DNA of 64,000 nt from Phaeotremella fagi. Its lineage: Eukaryota > Basidiomycota > Tremellomycetes > Tremellales > Phaeotremellaceae. The position numbers and the translations under genes are program-made. Under the pieces are notes generated by a model that ran no database searches, was not told where the DNA came from, and saw only the letters and a program-made list of their open reading frames with translations. Below are positions 11,399-22,680 of the stretch, one piece after another. Where the stretch lies: positions 434,001 through 498,000 of the forward strand of contig BCHU01000011.1 in assembly GCA_001599715.1 (NCBI GenBank), in the 5' to 3' direction. Every line of letters starts with the position of its first letter. Within the stretch, counting starts at the first letter, position 1.

Positions 11399-12847
11399 AT
11401 GGTCACAATAAAAAAAGGTCTACAGTGTACAGTGACATCTGCAGCTTCTGCTACTGTATCCAACACCATCCGCAGTCTACCTTTACAACGTCAATTCTCA
11501 TCAACCTGCGTAGCCTCAACATCAAAAATAGCACCCCTTAAAAAATCAATCATTGAAATTTCTGGACCTGATGCCCCAAAATTCTTGAAAGGATTAACGT
11601 GTAAAGATGTAGATTCACTTAGTGGTGGTTATAGTGGATTTTTGAATGCATCGGTTGGTTGTTCTCTCCTTGCATAACTGACGACATGTAGGGTAGAGTG
11701 ATTCATACGAATTTCATCATACCAATCAAAAATCAACATCCAACATATCTGATAACTCAAGATCCCAATCATCCAAATAAATTGGAAAACATTTTACCAC
11801 CATTTAAACTTCGTTCCAAAGTTCGTATAAAGAATGTCAGCGATCAATGGAAAAACTACGTTGCTTGGGGGGATGAAACGCTAAATACCGGTTCGTTACC
11901 AATCAGAAAATGGAAATTGGGTTCAGGTGGTGCAGCAGAATCTCAATGGTCTTGGTCTACTGATGGTATACGAGATCTGAAAATTGGCGAGGGCGAAGTG
12001 GGATGTTGGGATCTCAGAGCTGGATTTGGTAGTTCTGGTCTAGGTAGACAGGTTCTAGTTCCAGCGGATCAAGAGCGTGGGTGTCAAGTGACTTCAACCA
12101 ATCATCAACTAATTTCATGGTAGCTAAACTCTTCTCTACTCATAAACCTGTGACCGAGGAGGAATATCATATACAAAGAACATTGCTAGGTGTACCGGAA
12201 GGTCATGAAGAGATTATACCTGGTACAGCATTACCTTTAGAAAGTTGTATGGACATACACGGTGGTGGTGAGTTCATAGAAACACTGTCTAAAGAACGAA
12301 TCGCTGAATCAAAACCATAGTCGATTTTAGGAAAGGTTGTTATCTAGGTCAAGAGTTGACAGTCCGAACCTATCATACCGGAGCAACCAGGAAACGTATT
12401 TTACCAATCAAACTAATACCAATAAACAAGACGAATTCATCGACGAAACTTTCATCCCATCTCTCCCTCTCATCTACCAGCACCGAAAATCAAACTTCCG
12501 AACCAATATCTCAAATCCTAGAATCAGAAATCAAATTCTACCCATCAAAAGACTCATCTACCCAAAAACCTAAATCTGCTGGTAAGATCCTGTCATTATT
12601 ACCGTACCAAGGCGGAATCATAGGTTTAGGATTGATAAGAACGGAGATGGCATCTAAATCATGTTGGTCGAGTTCGATCTCTGGTATGACCGTTGATGAG
12701 TGGTGGAATTCCGGGGTTAGTCGTTTAGGTGTCAAAGTTGGGGAAGTTGATTATGGGGTTTGGTGCCAACCTGGGATTGCGTTTGGGGATGCTAGAGAAG
12801 AGATGGTACGGGTGGAGAGGGAGAGAGCTGAACGAAATCTGCAATGA
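11399..12847 (+). CDS. IBA57: Mitochondrial iron-sulfur cluster assembly factor IBA57/CAF17
   Basis: GcvT-like, folate-binding-fold protein that acts late in [4Fe-4S] cluster assembly in the mitochondrial matrix with the ISCA-type proteins. Exon 1 encodes a Ser/Thr/Arg-rich presequence ([17 protein letters not shown]) followed by [21 protein letters not shown], the family N-terminal block. Introns follow after FLNAS, after the LVPADQE block and inside HGG-VDF. The last joins to give [19 protein letters not shown], containing the diagnostic K-G-C-Y-x-G-Q-E motif with its conserved cysteine. The tail has [17 protein letters not shown] and ends at TGA 12847. About 430 aa. The upstream divergent neighbour is MSS4. 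Confidence 0.93.
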
Positions 12848-13086
12848 GAGATATATTGACAAGTATAATGTTATGACGTATAATGCTGAGTTTGATTTGT
12901 GAAAATCCTTCGAAATGAAAACACCAACTTCCTTTCAGACGAAATCCTCTAATCCTCGGTACGAAGGCCTGGCGTAAATTGTTAAGATACACTGACAATT
13001 CATTAGTACTTTTGTTTCTCAACAACCAACTATCGCCACCGAGCTAATATCAGTCCCAAAACTTCCGTCAAAGTCTAATCATAATC

Positions 13087-13761
13087 ATGAGTACCAAAAA
13101 ATCTCCAGAGTTTTTCCTAATCGATGTAACGAATTTCACCGACGACGATGGGTTAACCCATATTTGTAAACCTAAATCCATTCATTCATTCACCCCAGGT
13201 ATTGATACCACCGATATTCAAAACCTCAAGAAACTGTTCTCACCCTCAAGAAGACCTTATATCAACGATGATCTCCGGTCAATTGAAAACGCATACGACC
13301 GCACCGTTGCTTCCGATTTCGGTTTCAACATATCCTTGGTAAAAAACGTCGATAACACAAATTTTGAAAGTGTCGTATGGGCAAGCGGTCAGAAACTTTT
13401 CAAAGAGTCCTTGAAACATAAACTGAGGGATTATCGCCGAACTAACTACATAAAGAGTTTAACAGAAAATGAGGTAAAATGGGACGAAGTGGTCGAAGAA
13501 GAAGTAGATAAGATTCTCGAATTTGATTTGGGTGATAGATGGAGTGGATATTTTATTCGCTTAACATCTAGCCAAATCGATGATGAGATCACTGAGCGTG
13601 ATATAGAATACGTCAATCAAGTCAGCCAAGCTAATGGGGGTTATCTCTCTAAATATATCAATGGAGATCCCAGAGGTTTTCTCATTCGTATGGAAGAACA
13701 AAGAAAGCTCGGCACTGAACGAACATTCTGTTGTGCTCTCTCTAAAGATGTCTCAGAGTAG
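13087..13761 (+). CDS. Unknown protein, tandem paralog B1
   Basis: Single-exon 224-aa ORF of no recognised family, paralogous to the gene at 14144-14830. Shared features run the full length: MST...SP-FFL-D-TN, PKS-HSF-G, TDIQ-L, VWA-Q--FK-SLK, DIEYVNQV-Q-N-G-L--YINGD-(R/K)GFL-RM-EQR-LGT--T, and a Cys-rich CCALSK end. Hydrophilic, without signal peptide or membrane segment. The 5' leader holds CAACAACCAACTATCGCCAC about 45-65 bp before the ATG, which is almost identical in the paralog. It lies just downstream of IBA57 on the same strand. Confidence 0.78.
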   Translation: MSTKKSPEFFLIDVTNFTDDDGLTHICKPKSIHSFTPGIDTTDIQNLKKLFSPSRRPYINDDLRSIENAYDRTVASDFGFNISLVKNVDNTNFESVVWASGQKLFKESLKHKLRDYRRTNYIKSLTENEVKWDEVVEEEVDKILEFDLGDRWSGYFIRLTSSQIDDEITERDIEYVNQVSQANGGYLSKYINGDPRGFLIRMEEQRKLGTERTFCCALSKDVSE

Positions 13762-14143
13762 CAGGGGTGGTAAGGGTTTTGTGAAAGAGTAAATAGTAAA
13801 TTGATGTATGTTAGTGCTGTGGTTACAAAAGCTTTGCAGAGTGATGTCAACTTCAACCTTGTTATGAGATTATTCATTCAATGAGTGCGACCAATAAACA
13901 TTCTCCTTCTTCTGTCTTTTGCCTTTGGGAATCTTTGAATGACGAATTCAGTGTCGAGTCAAATAATTTGAACGTCCTTTCGTAAGCCGTCATGAAATCT
14001 CCTTTGACAGTGGTCTTCTGATCCTACGATGCGAAGACTCTGTAATTTCATATATACGAATCAGTGAAATAGATTGTTCTTAAATTTCAACAACCAACTT
14101 TCGCCACTTGATACAGTAAAAATACAAATTTCAAACCATCATC
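13762..14143 (+). promoter_or_regulatory. Spacer with duplicated leader box upstream of paralog B2
   Basis: Contains the CAACAACCAACTTTCGCCAC box at 14088-14107, copied from the leader of B1 (13021-13040) with one substitution. The rest shows no gene. It looks like the duplicated intergenic unit of the B1/B2 pair. Confidence 0.5.
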
Positions 14144-14830
14144 ATGAGTACCAACGAATCATCTCCAAAGTACTTCCTAATGGATATCACGAATGAACTC
14201 AAACGCAAACTCGGAGGATATATTTTCAATCCTAAATCCGTTCATTCATTCAGTCAAGGCTTCGAAGAAACCGATATTCAAACTCTTGAAAACATGTTCA
14301 AGCCTGCAAGTGGTTCAGTATATTTCTCCCATGATTCCCAATCCATTACAATGATCAACGGGACTCCCGTCAAATTATCAAACTTTCCCTTCAAAATCGC
14401 TATCCAAGAATCCTTCGAAAACGATACTTTAGAAAATATCGTTTGGGCTGATAGTCAAACTTCCTTCAAAAATTCCTTGAAGCAACAAAGAGAGGAACAC
14501 TTGAAATCAACTTACGTACAACGGTTCATCAATGGTCAGAAGGTTGATAATCGAGAGAACACCAAGGAAGAAAAACGGATTCTGAAATACCACACATGGT
14601 ATGCCACATGGAGACCTGGATGTCTCGATGGGAAAGGAGAGGAAGGCGAAGATATCGATGTCGAATACGTCAATCAAGTCAATCAATACAACCGAGGAGT
14701 TCTCGATGAATACATCAACGGGGATGTAAAAGGGTTTTTGAGTCGTATGGCAGAACAGAGAAGACTGGGTACTCAGAAAACTCTCCTTTGTTCCTTTTCT
14801 AAAAGTGCAACAGATGCCACAGATGCTTGA
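14144..14830 (+). CDS. Unknown protein, tandem paralog B2
   Basis: Single-exon 228-aa ORF, tandem duplicate of 13087-13761. The best conserved part is the C-terminal third (VEYVNQVNQYNRGVLDEYI, then GFLSRMAEQRRLGT), while residues 60-150 have diverged strongly. No known domain, signal peptide or transmembrane segment. Both copies keep open frames, so both are likely functional. Function unknown. It is convergent with the TBC-MTQ2 gene, about 250 bp away. Confidence 0.78.
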   Translation: MSTNESSPKYFLMDITNELKRKLGGYIFNPKSVHSFSQGFEETDIQTLENMFKPASGSVYFSHDSQSITMINGTPVKLSNFPFKIAIQESFENDTLENIVWADSQTSFKNSLKQQREEHLKSTYVQRFINGQKVDNRENTKEEKRILKYHTWYATWRPGCLDGKGEEGEDIDVEYVNQVNQYNRGVLDEYINGDVKGFLSRMAEQRRLGTQKTLLCSFSKSATDATDA

Positions 14831-15083
14831 AGTAGGGAGTCAAGGGAGGTGGTCGTTGAAAGAGTTGATGTATGTGGATGTTTGTAGATAATTTAGCCAA
14901 AAGAGAATGCGAATTTGTTTTATGAATGTGATAGTGAGCCCCTTGAAGCAATTGATTACCTGAAGCAAATCATCAATCCACAACTGCTGCCACAGTACCC
15001 ATAAATCAAACGTTGCTCCCCTCGGAGGAGGAAATTGCCCAAGATTATACAATTCATTTCCACGTATCCCTTTTACAACCCCA

Positions 15084-18000
15084 TCAAGACCCATAAGAAT
15101 CCAAGACATCTCCATACCCTCCATCCCCATCCTCGTCATCCTCATCATCAGCCATCTCAGCAACACTCTCCCTAACTCTATGACCTTTAACCCCATCTCT
15201 AAATTTATGCTCTCTATCAAACCCGTTAGAAGGATCTTTAGGTGACGGCAACAAAGGTTCAGTCATCAACGAACCGATGTTGAACGTGGCGTCAACTGGA
15301 CTTTTTTGGATTGGGAATTGTTCCATGACTGGTGAAGGGATCGAGACGAAGGATGAAGACGGTTTCGATCTTGGTCCCAGGAGTTTCCTGGTGTTTTGGA
15401 TGGGACGAGGAGGGGCTGGTTTGATCATTCTGATCACTGAGAGGAGTTCACGTCCGGCTCTTCTTTTCAATACCGTCTATGAATTTGTTAGATTGGGAGT
15501 TAAGGTTAAATCAAGCCAACCCACCTTGCATTGCAATCCATACGAGGTCATCTTGGAGATGATATCATCAGGTCTATTCTGTTGAACAGCGACCAAGTAG
15601 AATCGACCACCAGGTGATAGAAGTCCCTATGAATTATAAGTATCCTTAATACTGGAAAACAATCGACGTACAGGTATTTGCTCCAGAATCACATTCGTAA
15701 CACTCATCCCATCATCCCCTCCCGCCCAAGCCCCACCAATCCCACGATTTTGCTGGGTGATAGTCATCCTAAAGATTCATAAGCATCCAAATAAACAATT
15801 TGAAAAGCCAACTACTTACTCTGAATCATCTGTTGGTACATATGGAGGATTGAATATCAGAATGTCAACATTCCCTCGTATTCTACTTTGAAGTGGTTCA
15901 AGTAAATGACCAAGAACAGGGTTCAACGATGCCTAAGAATCGGTCAGCTTGTGGAGGAATTTCAAGAGGTCTTTTGGAACTTACTTGATTAGCGTATCCG
16001 GTGCGTAAAGTTGCATTGCACGCGTAAGGGTTGATATCGGTCGATAACATCACTACCACCAATCAGTAAAGTTATCAAACCGTATTCAGAAACTCACAGG
16101 CCTTGTTTGGTCCGAGCAAAGTGGATAAGAAAGCTGAAGCGATTCCCGATCCAGATCTAAGATAAAATGAGTAACAGTTCAGTTAATAGATACCTTCACC
16201 TACCCAATTTCAACACATAGAGAGGGCCTCAATTCCCTAATCACCAAAGCATCGGCCTCTAAAGCGTCCAGAAGAATGAATGAATCCTCTAAACAAAATC
16301 AGTCCTAATAACATCATCAAGAACATACCAGCAGGTTCATAAACATGTTCATAATCTTCTTCAGTCAAATGACCAATCTGAGGTGTAGGTATCGATATCG
16401 GTTCAGGGGACACTTGTAAAACTTCTTTTTCCTTCACCATCTCCTGCTCGGGTTCGACGATAGTAACGGGTGAGGCTACCCCACTCATGACAGTGTTGTT
16501 ATCCTCAGAAGCTAACCTCAAACTGGTTGGTCTCTTTTGGAATTTTTTCTTCATAACCCTAGTTCGACCTAATGGTAAAGAAGAATTCGATTGAGAATCA
16601 CTTGAATCTCTACGATCAACTTTAGCGCCTTCATCTTTCAAGGAGAATTTTCTTGGTAGATTGGAAGTAGGAGCGTCGGAATCGTCTGGTGAATTCGTTC
16701 CAGTTCCTGGATCTGTTAATGACCATTTTCTACCAAGGACCGGTGGGCCTGATTCGACAGCTGTGGGTGACATGATCGCTCCATCTGAATCACTACCGAC
16801 ACTGGAGGCAGTACCTTGTCTAGCTCGTCGTAGAGGTGCACTAGTTTGATGTGAAAAGTCAGATGACTGATTCGTCGCTTCTCGAAGTCGATTAGCTGCA
16901 GCGTGTATCGTATCACTCTCAGAGATTTTTCGACCGGCTTCATCCCTACCAAAACCATTTGGCGTCCTTGGTGATCGAACCATAGAATTTCGACTCCCTA
17001 TCCGATATAAACCAGTACTTCCAGTGTTTCCATCTGATTCATAAGATTTACTAGCGGTCAGCGTATTTGGACTGCGAATGTCTGGAGCAGCAGGTGAAGG
17101 AGGTCCAGGCGACGAATAACTGTATCTCCCAGAAACATGTTGTGAGGAATTACTAGCTCTTCGTGCAGATCCACTCAATAGTAAAGGTTTGGGTGGTGCC
17201 GAACTCTGTGATGAAGACGGTACAAGTCCAGGTGAAAGAGTGGTCGCAAGATTTGCTAATCTATCTTGAAGATTCGAAACTGACAAAGCTGAAGTCGATG
17301 AATCACTTCGCTCTCTTCGCGCTGCTATACTGGCAGGAACGGTACCGGGTGCATATCGAATTGTATCCTTAGGAGCAACGAATTTCGGTGGTGCAGTTAA
17401 TGAATCCCTCTTCGATGGTGTACCATATATCGAATCTCCATCTTCGGAACCATCGTAACTAGCTTCACTGGTTGGACCTTTACGAACAGATGACCAAAGT
17501 CTACCAGCAAAAGTTGTCGATGACGCATTTGATCCAGCTCGAGCTCGAGCAGTAGCAGGAAGGTTTGAAGCGGCTTTACTAGCATCAGCCCATTTTGCCA
17601 TAGCACTAGCAGTCCAATTCGTCGAAGCTTTTGATAAACTAGCAGCGGCGTCACTCTTTTGAACCGATTCAGCGTATTTACTGAATAGTTTGGTACCTGT
17701 GGTGAGAGTCGACACCGAGCCATCTGAAGGATTTGACCAAAGCTTTCCAACACCAGATGCAGCTTTGAATATATTTTCAGAACTCCAGGCTGATTTTGCA
17801 TCTTTAGCTTCTTCCCATCCAGGCGCATCAGGATCATCACCACTGAGACCTGCTACAACTCTTGCTTGACGAAGTTCGAAAGCTGTTTGAAGCACCGCTT
17901 CAATTCCACCAACTTCGTGTAACGGATATGCACGTAGTAATTGTAAACCACGAACGAAAGCGTCTTGAGGATCCTCAGCTTCTACGGGTTGATCGTCTTC

Positions 18001-19866
18001 ACTAGAAACCTCCCCCCAGAGACCAGCGTTCGGTGAGGTGATCTTTGACTTTTTCGGAGTTCGTCTTGGAGGCTTAAGTAGTCGATCTTTACAGAGTAAA
18101 AGTAACGCTGCGCATACATCGATCAAAAGGTCGACTTTGGGTTGAGTTTCCAACGAAGACGGTGGTTCGGAGAACAAGAAATCCCACAAATTGTGAATAG
18201 ATGAATAAGAAATGTCTTGAGTGAAAAGAAGGGTGATCCATCGATATGCGTAGATGGGAGTTGAAGGGTCCAGATTTCTCTCTTTCAATCCATGCCATAG
18301 CTCAACATCCGCCCATCGAACTCGACGACCAAGTCTGGTCAAAGCCCATTCAACATCTTTGACGCCTGAACCATCTCCACGACCTCCACTCGTTGCTATC
18401 AAATCTCCAAATTCACCCATGACCCCAGCGAATGCCCAGAACGTCTCTTCCTCTGCGTATTTCGAAGTCGGTGATAGAGCTGCTTGTTCGAGAGCTTGTT
18501 TTCTAGCCTGTTTTGACCGTGGGCTGGGAGCGACGTTTCCACCTGCATACAGCAGATAGAGGGGTACAACGGTATCGACGAAGCCAGGTGCGTATGACCA
18601 TTGAGGATGTGCTCGACAAAAGACGTAGAGCAAACGAGTGAGCACTTCGATATGAGAATCAGATTGGAGTAGTGAGCCAGAAACGGGTGGTGATTGTTCT
18701 GAAGCGAATGGTAGCGAGCCAGGTGTAGGTATGGGTTTGGGAGATAACAAGGTGATAGGTGACGGTGGCTTCGCACGAGTATCGCCAGCAGAAGGCAGCG
18801 ATAAAGATAGTTGAGGTGTTTTGGATGACATCGATCGAATAGACTCCATACGAGCAGTAAAGCTACTTCCATTTCCATTCAGATTTGTCGAAAAAGTAGG
18901 TTGAGGCTCAGCCTCAGGTGAAAGTGTGATTCGAGGAGAAAGGTTAATTTCAGGACTGGAATTGGTTGGCGAACTGTTTGAATCCGTTTCTTTCCCTTTT
19001 CCTTTGGCTAAATCCAACTTTCCAGAGCCATACTGTCTAAGATGCGCAGATTCAGTTACCAAACCTATTCGAAGAGAGGCTGCTCGTCGAGAAAGAAGCT
19101 TTTCTACAGGTTTCCTGTGTTTCGCTTTTCGAGGGGAGTCGTGTCGATCTTCTATCTTTTTCCCACCAGCTGCAGATGACGAACTAGAACTTTCATCCAT
19201 GGCAGAGTCGGTTCCAAGTTGAGAGGAGTTACTTGTTGGTGGACTGAGCGGTGACCTTCGACTGGGAGAAGATCTCATGCGGAGAAATGGGATACGACTG
19301 TGCAGTCTTTCAAGATCCTTGCATATAGCTAATAGGAGTTTGTCGTTTGAGGATTGAGGATCCGAGGGCTAAGATCGTAAGTTTAGATGCAGAAACATTT
19401 ACAAGGGACATACAGAAGGCGCTGCATCCAATTCATCCATAAAAGCTTTCACCAATCCCTAATCTCGTTAGTCGTTTGTTTGGTTTAGAGCACTAACATA
19501 ATATTTCTGTCTTTGTTGACGAGCTGATGACTTCCATAATCGTTTTTCAGGAGGAACAGCTTCCAGCAACAGTGAATAGGCCAAAGATCTCAGGTGGGTC
19601 GGATGATCAGGTATACCTAAGAAGCTATCAACAAACTGATTGGTCCGTTGCCATGATTTAGAGTACTCACCTCTGGCACACAATTTCCTCAACGCAGTCA
19701 TCTCGACTTTAGGTTCTATAGCATTCCTGGACGCATCGAGAAGAGTTTGAAAGGCGAGAAGTCTATAGTGAGGTGGGATTTAGTTTTAGAGATTTTCATG
19801 TCAGTCTTAACATTTGAGAAGCCCAGCATGGACTTACCTCGCTCTTTCATCTTCTTCCGGATCCAT
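15084..19866 (-). CDS. MTQ2: Fusion gene: TBC RabGAP domain joined to eRF1 glutamine methyltransferase MTQ2
   Basis: About 1,400 aa from ATG 19866. Small first exons give KLCARG-IPDHPTHLRSLAYSLLLEAVPPEK, LVKAFMDELD and ICKDLERLHSRIPFLR, matching a TBC1D13-like RabGAP with the arginine finger in I-x-x-D-x-x-R. The ~3-kb exon adds LLYVFCRAHPQWSYAPGF, then ADVELWHGLKERNLDP and YRWITLLFTQDI, followed by a long Ser-rich region. Without any stop the frame runs into IGHLTEEDYEHVYEPA, the MTQ2 start block. Spliced exons continue with EDSFILLDALEADALV, CVEIGSGSGIAS (SAM loop), STDINP, the catalytic NPPYVPTD, and KRRAGRELLSVIR. MTQ2 (with TRM112) methylates the GGQ glutamine of eRF1. A Met at 16440 could start a separate MTQ2. 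An acidic ~110-residue tail follows. Both domains are certain; one polypeptide is inferred from the open frame. Confidence 0.85.
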
Positions 19867-20118
19867 TGTTGGGTTATTGTTGAGCCTCAAGTACTCCTGA
19901 TGATATTGTTATCGTTGTTATCGTTATGATTATCGTGAGTGTCGTTGTCGCTACCGCTGCTGTCGTTGTTGATACTTATCGCGTACTTATTGCTGGCTTT
20001 CGCGTTAGGTTTCTACGCTATGAATTTGCTTCCGTTGCTCGGTTACCACTTACCCGACTACCAACTTGACTGCAGTATCTCTTTATTGTTCTCCCTTCCA
20101 CTTTACAGTCATATTATC
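19867..20118. promoter_or_regulatory. Divergent promoter of the TBC-MTQ2 gene and the dioxygenase gene
   Basis: Short 252-bp region between divergent starts. It is open in one plus frame with a hydrophobic Leu-rich reading, including an in-frame ATG at 20020. That ATG would put a hydrophobic extension before the likely mitochondrial presequence. I prefer the start at 20119. Confidence 0.4.
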
Positions 20119-22091
20119 ATGAAGCTGAGGGCAGCAAAATGTCTTCCTCCAGTCACTACGAGGCCTCCCTCTGCAATTCTTCAGAGCTGTCTGAGCTCTA
20201 GGTCCATCGCCAGCGGTTCTGGGAGTCACGACACCCCGTTATCTTCGACCTCAACCTCAACTCCTCCTCGTCCCAAAGGTCGCATAAAGCCTCGTTCGAC
20301 ATTATTGAGCCCCATCAAATCGCTTTACTCGCTCATAACTCGTGCGCAGAAAGACGTTAACCTAGATCTCGACTTGAATCAGAAGCCTAGCGGGCGTTTG
20401 GACTTAATCGATAGTCCCCGAGCTCCAATTTTAAAAACCAATCCGTACAGTCAAGTATTCGACCGAGACGCTATATCAACTCTCACTCAAGAGGAATCTC
20501 TCAAAGGCAATCAACACACTGTAAATGATGACCTGGAACATCTAAAATCGATTTTCAATATATCAGACACCCAAGGTCTTGAAGAAAAGATTGATCCGCC
20601 CTTGAATACACGATCGTCGGATGACCCTCCTGATGGACATAGAAGAGGTGAATCCACTCGCGATACTCTTAGCCTGATAGAATCCTGTACTGACTCAAGT
20701 AGCCGATACTCGTTACAGACTTACAAAATCGGAAGAGATCTTTGTTAGGAACGGCCATCTTATATACCAAAGCCGAAAGGACGGGTCTACATACAGACGA
20801 CCAATCAGCTATATCAGGTTGAGAGATTCATGTCTTTGTGAACAATGCGTGCATCCTTCAACTCGCCAGAAGATCAACACTTGTGGGGATGCACTTACCA
20901 GTGTGCGTGGGATGAGTGAACCACCAGTGATACTTCAAGAACAAGCGACTCCGGCATCTGGTCTCTCGGTGACATGGCCTTCTGATGGTCAAAACAACAA
21001 TCCTCATACATCTTTTTATACAAACACCCAGCTCAGAGATTTAGCTCACAACAACCGTACGGTGTCGAGATACTACTTGGAATTTATCAATCCCAGAAAA
21101 TTATGGACGGCTTCGACTCTTCTGGACAGTAGCACTCAACTGAGGACCGATTTTTCTGATCTGAAAGGGCGGGATGTGAAACAACCAAATCAAGAGGTTT
21201 TGCTGGAGATACTAAGACAGCTCCATGTTTTCGGTATTGCCATTGTCACAAATGTACCGACTAACATGACCGATAATGAAAGTTGTACCCTCAGAACCGT
21301 GGCGAACTGGATCGGTGAAATTAGGAATACTTTCTATGGGGAAACTTGGGATGTACAGAGTGTTCAGAATAGCAAAAATGTGGCGTACACTAGCTTGAAT
21401 TTGGGCTTGCATATGGATTTACTGTGAGCACTTAACCTTTCGTCATTGCTAACGGGGAAACCATAGATATTTTTCTTCTCCTCCTAGATTCCAACTGCTA
21501 CACTGTCTTCGCAATCGAGTTGAAGGCGGCGAATCATATTTCGTCGATTCATTTCAAGCAGCGAAGGATTTGCATGATCATCGACCCGAATGTGCTGAAA
21601 CACTGGAGACCGTAGGAATACCGTTCCATTATGATAACGATGGACACTTGTTACAACACACTCATTCAACTTTCCCACAAGGCCTCGATTTCAACAAACT
21701 TCATTCTGCAGTCAACTATAGTCCACCGTTCCAGGCACCAATTGGATCATCTTCGCTACCAAAATCAATAGGTATTCATGACGGTTCGAATTTCTTGAAG
21801 AAGGAATTCGAGTTATACCGTGCATTTCATTGTTTTGAAAATTCTCTCAATCACCCTTACCTTCGATACGAGTTCAAGATGAAAGAAGGTGACTTGGTTT
21901 TATTCGATAATCGTCGAGTTCTTCATGCAAGGAGAGCGTTCCGTGATCTGACTGAAGAGGAGAAGTCACGGGATGGTATCGAAACGTTAGACGGCGAACC
22001 GACCAGATGGCTGAAAGGATGCTACTTGGATGGGGAAGTTGTATGGGATAAGTTGATGACTCTTAGTAGGCAGTTTGGAGGATTGAAGTGA
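20119..22091 (+). CDS. Gamma-butyrobetaine / trimethyllysine dioxygenase family protein
   Basis: Fe(II)/2-oxoglutarate dioxygenase of the carnitine-biosynthesis type, probably mitochondrial. Exons 20119-20647, 20700-21423 and 21467-22091 give 625 aa, all phases closing. The N terminus MKLRAAKCLPPVTTR is basic and Ser/Arg rich, like a presequence. After an unusually long ~190-residue lead comes the zinc-binding block LRDSCLCEQCVHPSTRQK. The catalytic part shows LGLHMDLLYFSSPPRFQLLH with the H-x-D iron ligands, GGESYFVDSFQAAK, and GDLVLFDNRRVLHARRAF with the distal His. The end RWLKGCYLDGEVVWDKLMTL is the usual family terminus. Sequence alone does not separate gamma-butyrobetaine from trimethyllysine hydroxylase. 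Confidence 0.9.
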
Positions 22092-22285
22092 ATGTTGATA
22101 CTTTGTGGGGGATTCTGGGGAAGATTATGGAAAGCTGTATCAGCATTCTTGGGTTACGATAAGGCGAACGGAGTTGCTGAAAGGGAATAGAGAATAGATA
22201 TCGTAGAATATCACACGTTGTACACAATCATCACGTTCCATAAATACATTGCATATTTTCCGAAATCGAAAAGCAAGCTCAAGAC

Positions 22286-22549
22286 ATGTTCACCAGACAA
22301 TTTAGCTTAACCGGAAGTCAGGTCTTCGTCAAAACGGTTAAATCTTGCGTCGAATCACAGATCATCGAAGGTGAGAAGCTAACTCGTAAGTTTACACATG
22401 AAGAGGTTAAGAAGAATGAGACTAAGGCTATCAATGCTTGGTATGGTTCACTTGCGAGTGAAGATTTGGATAAGGAGGGCTTTGAGCGTAAGGTTGACGA
22501 AAAACGTAAATCGACTCAAGGTTGTTGGAGTAGACCACTTTTGGAGTGA
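22286..22549 (+). CDS. Short paralog C1 (possible truncated copy) of the gene at 23194
   Basis: An 87-aa ORF related to the C-terminal half of the protein at 23194-23886. Compare ETKAINAWYGSLASEDLDKE and TQGCWSRPLLE with EINAIKTWYAEFEAEAETK and EQGGCWWNPLSTE. It lacks the first ~75 residues and ends at TGA just after the GCW block. A canonical GTGAGT lies at the end of the frame, so splicing into a short acidic tail is possible. Either a small real gene or a decayed duplicate. The foldback element starts 131 bp downstream. Confidence 0.45.
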   Translation: MFTRQFSLTGSQVFVKTVKSCVESQIIEGEKLTRKFTHEEVKKNETKAINAWYGSLASEDLDKEGFERKVDEKRKSTQGCWSRPLLE

Positions 22550-22680
22550 GTTGGAGAAGATGATGATTCAGATACGTAGTAGTGCTTTGGTTCGAAGATT
22601 GGTGATAGTGAAAACAAGATGGAATGCAGTAAGAATTAGTCATTTGTTTGCACGCTGTGGAAGGTGCTCTTGGATTGCTT

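Noticed and set aside
19939..20118. Hydrophobic Leu-rich extension before the dioxygenase
   Set aside because: It begins at a GTG, and the later ATG at 20119 starts a typical basic mitochondrial presequence. An extension from the ATG at 20020 cannot be fully excluded.
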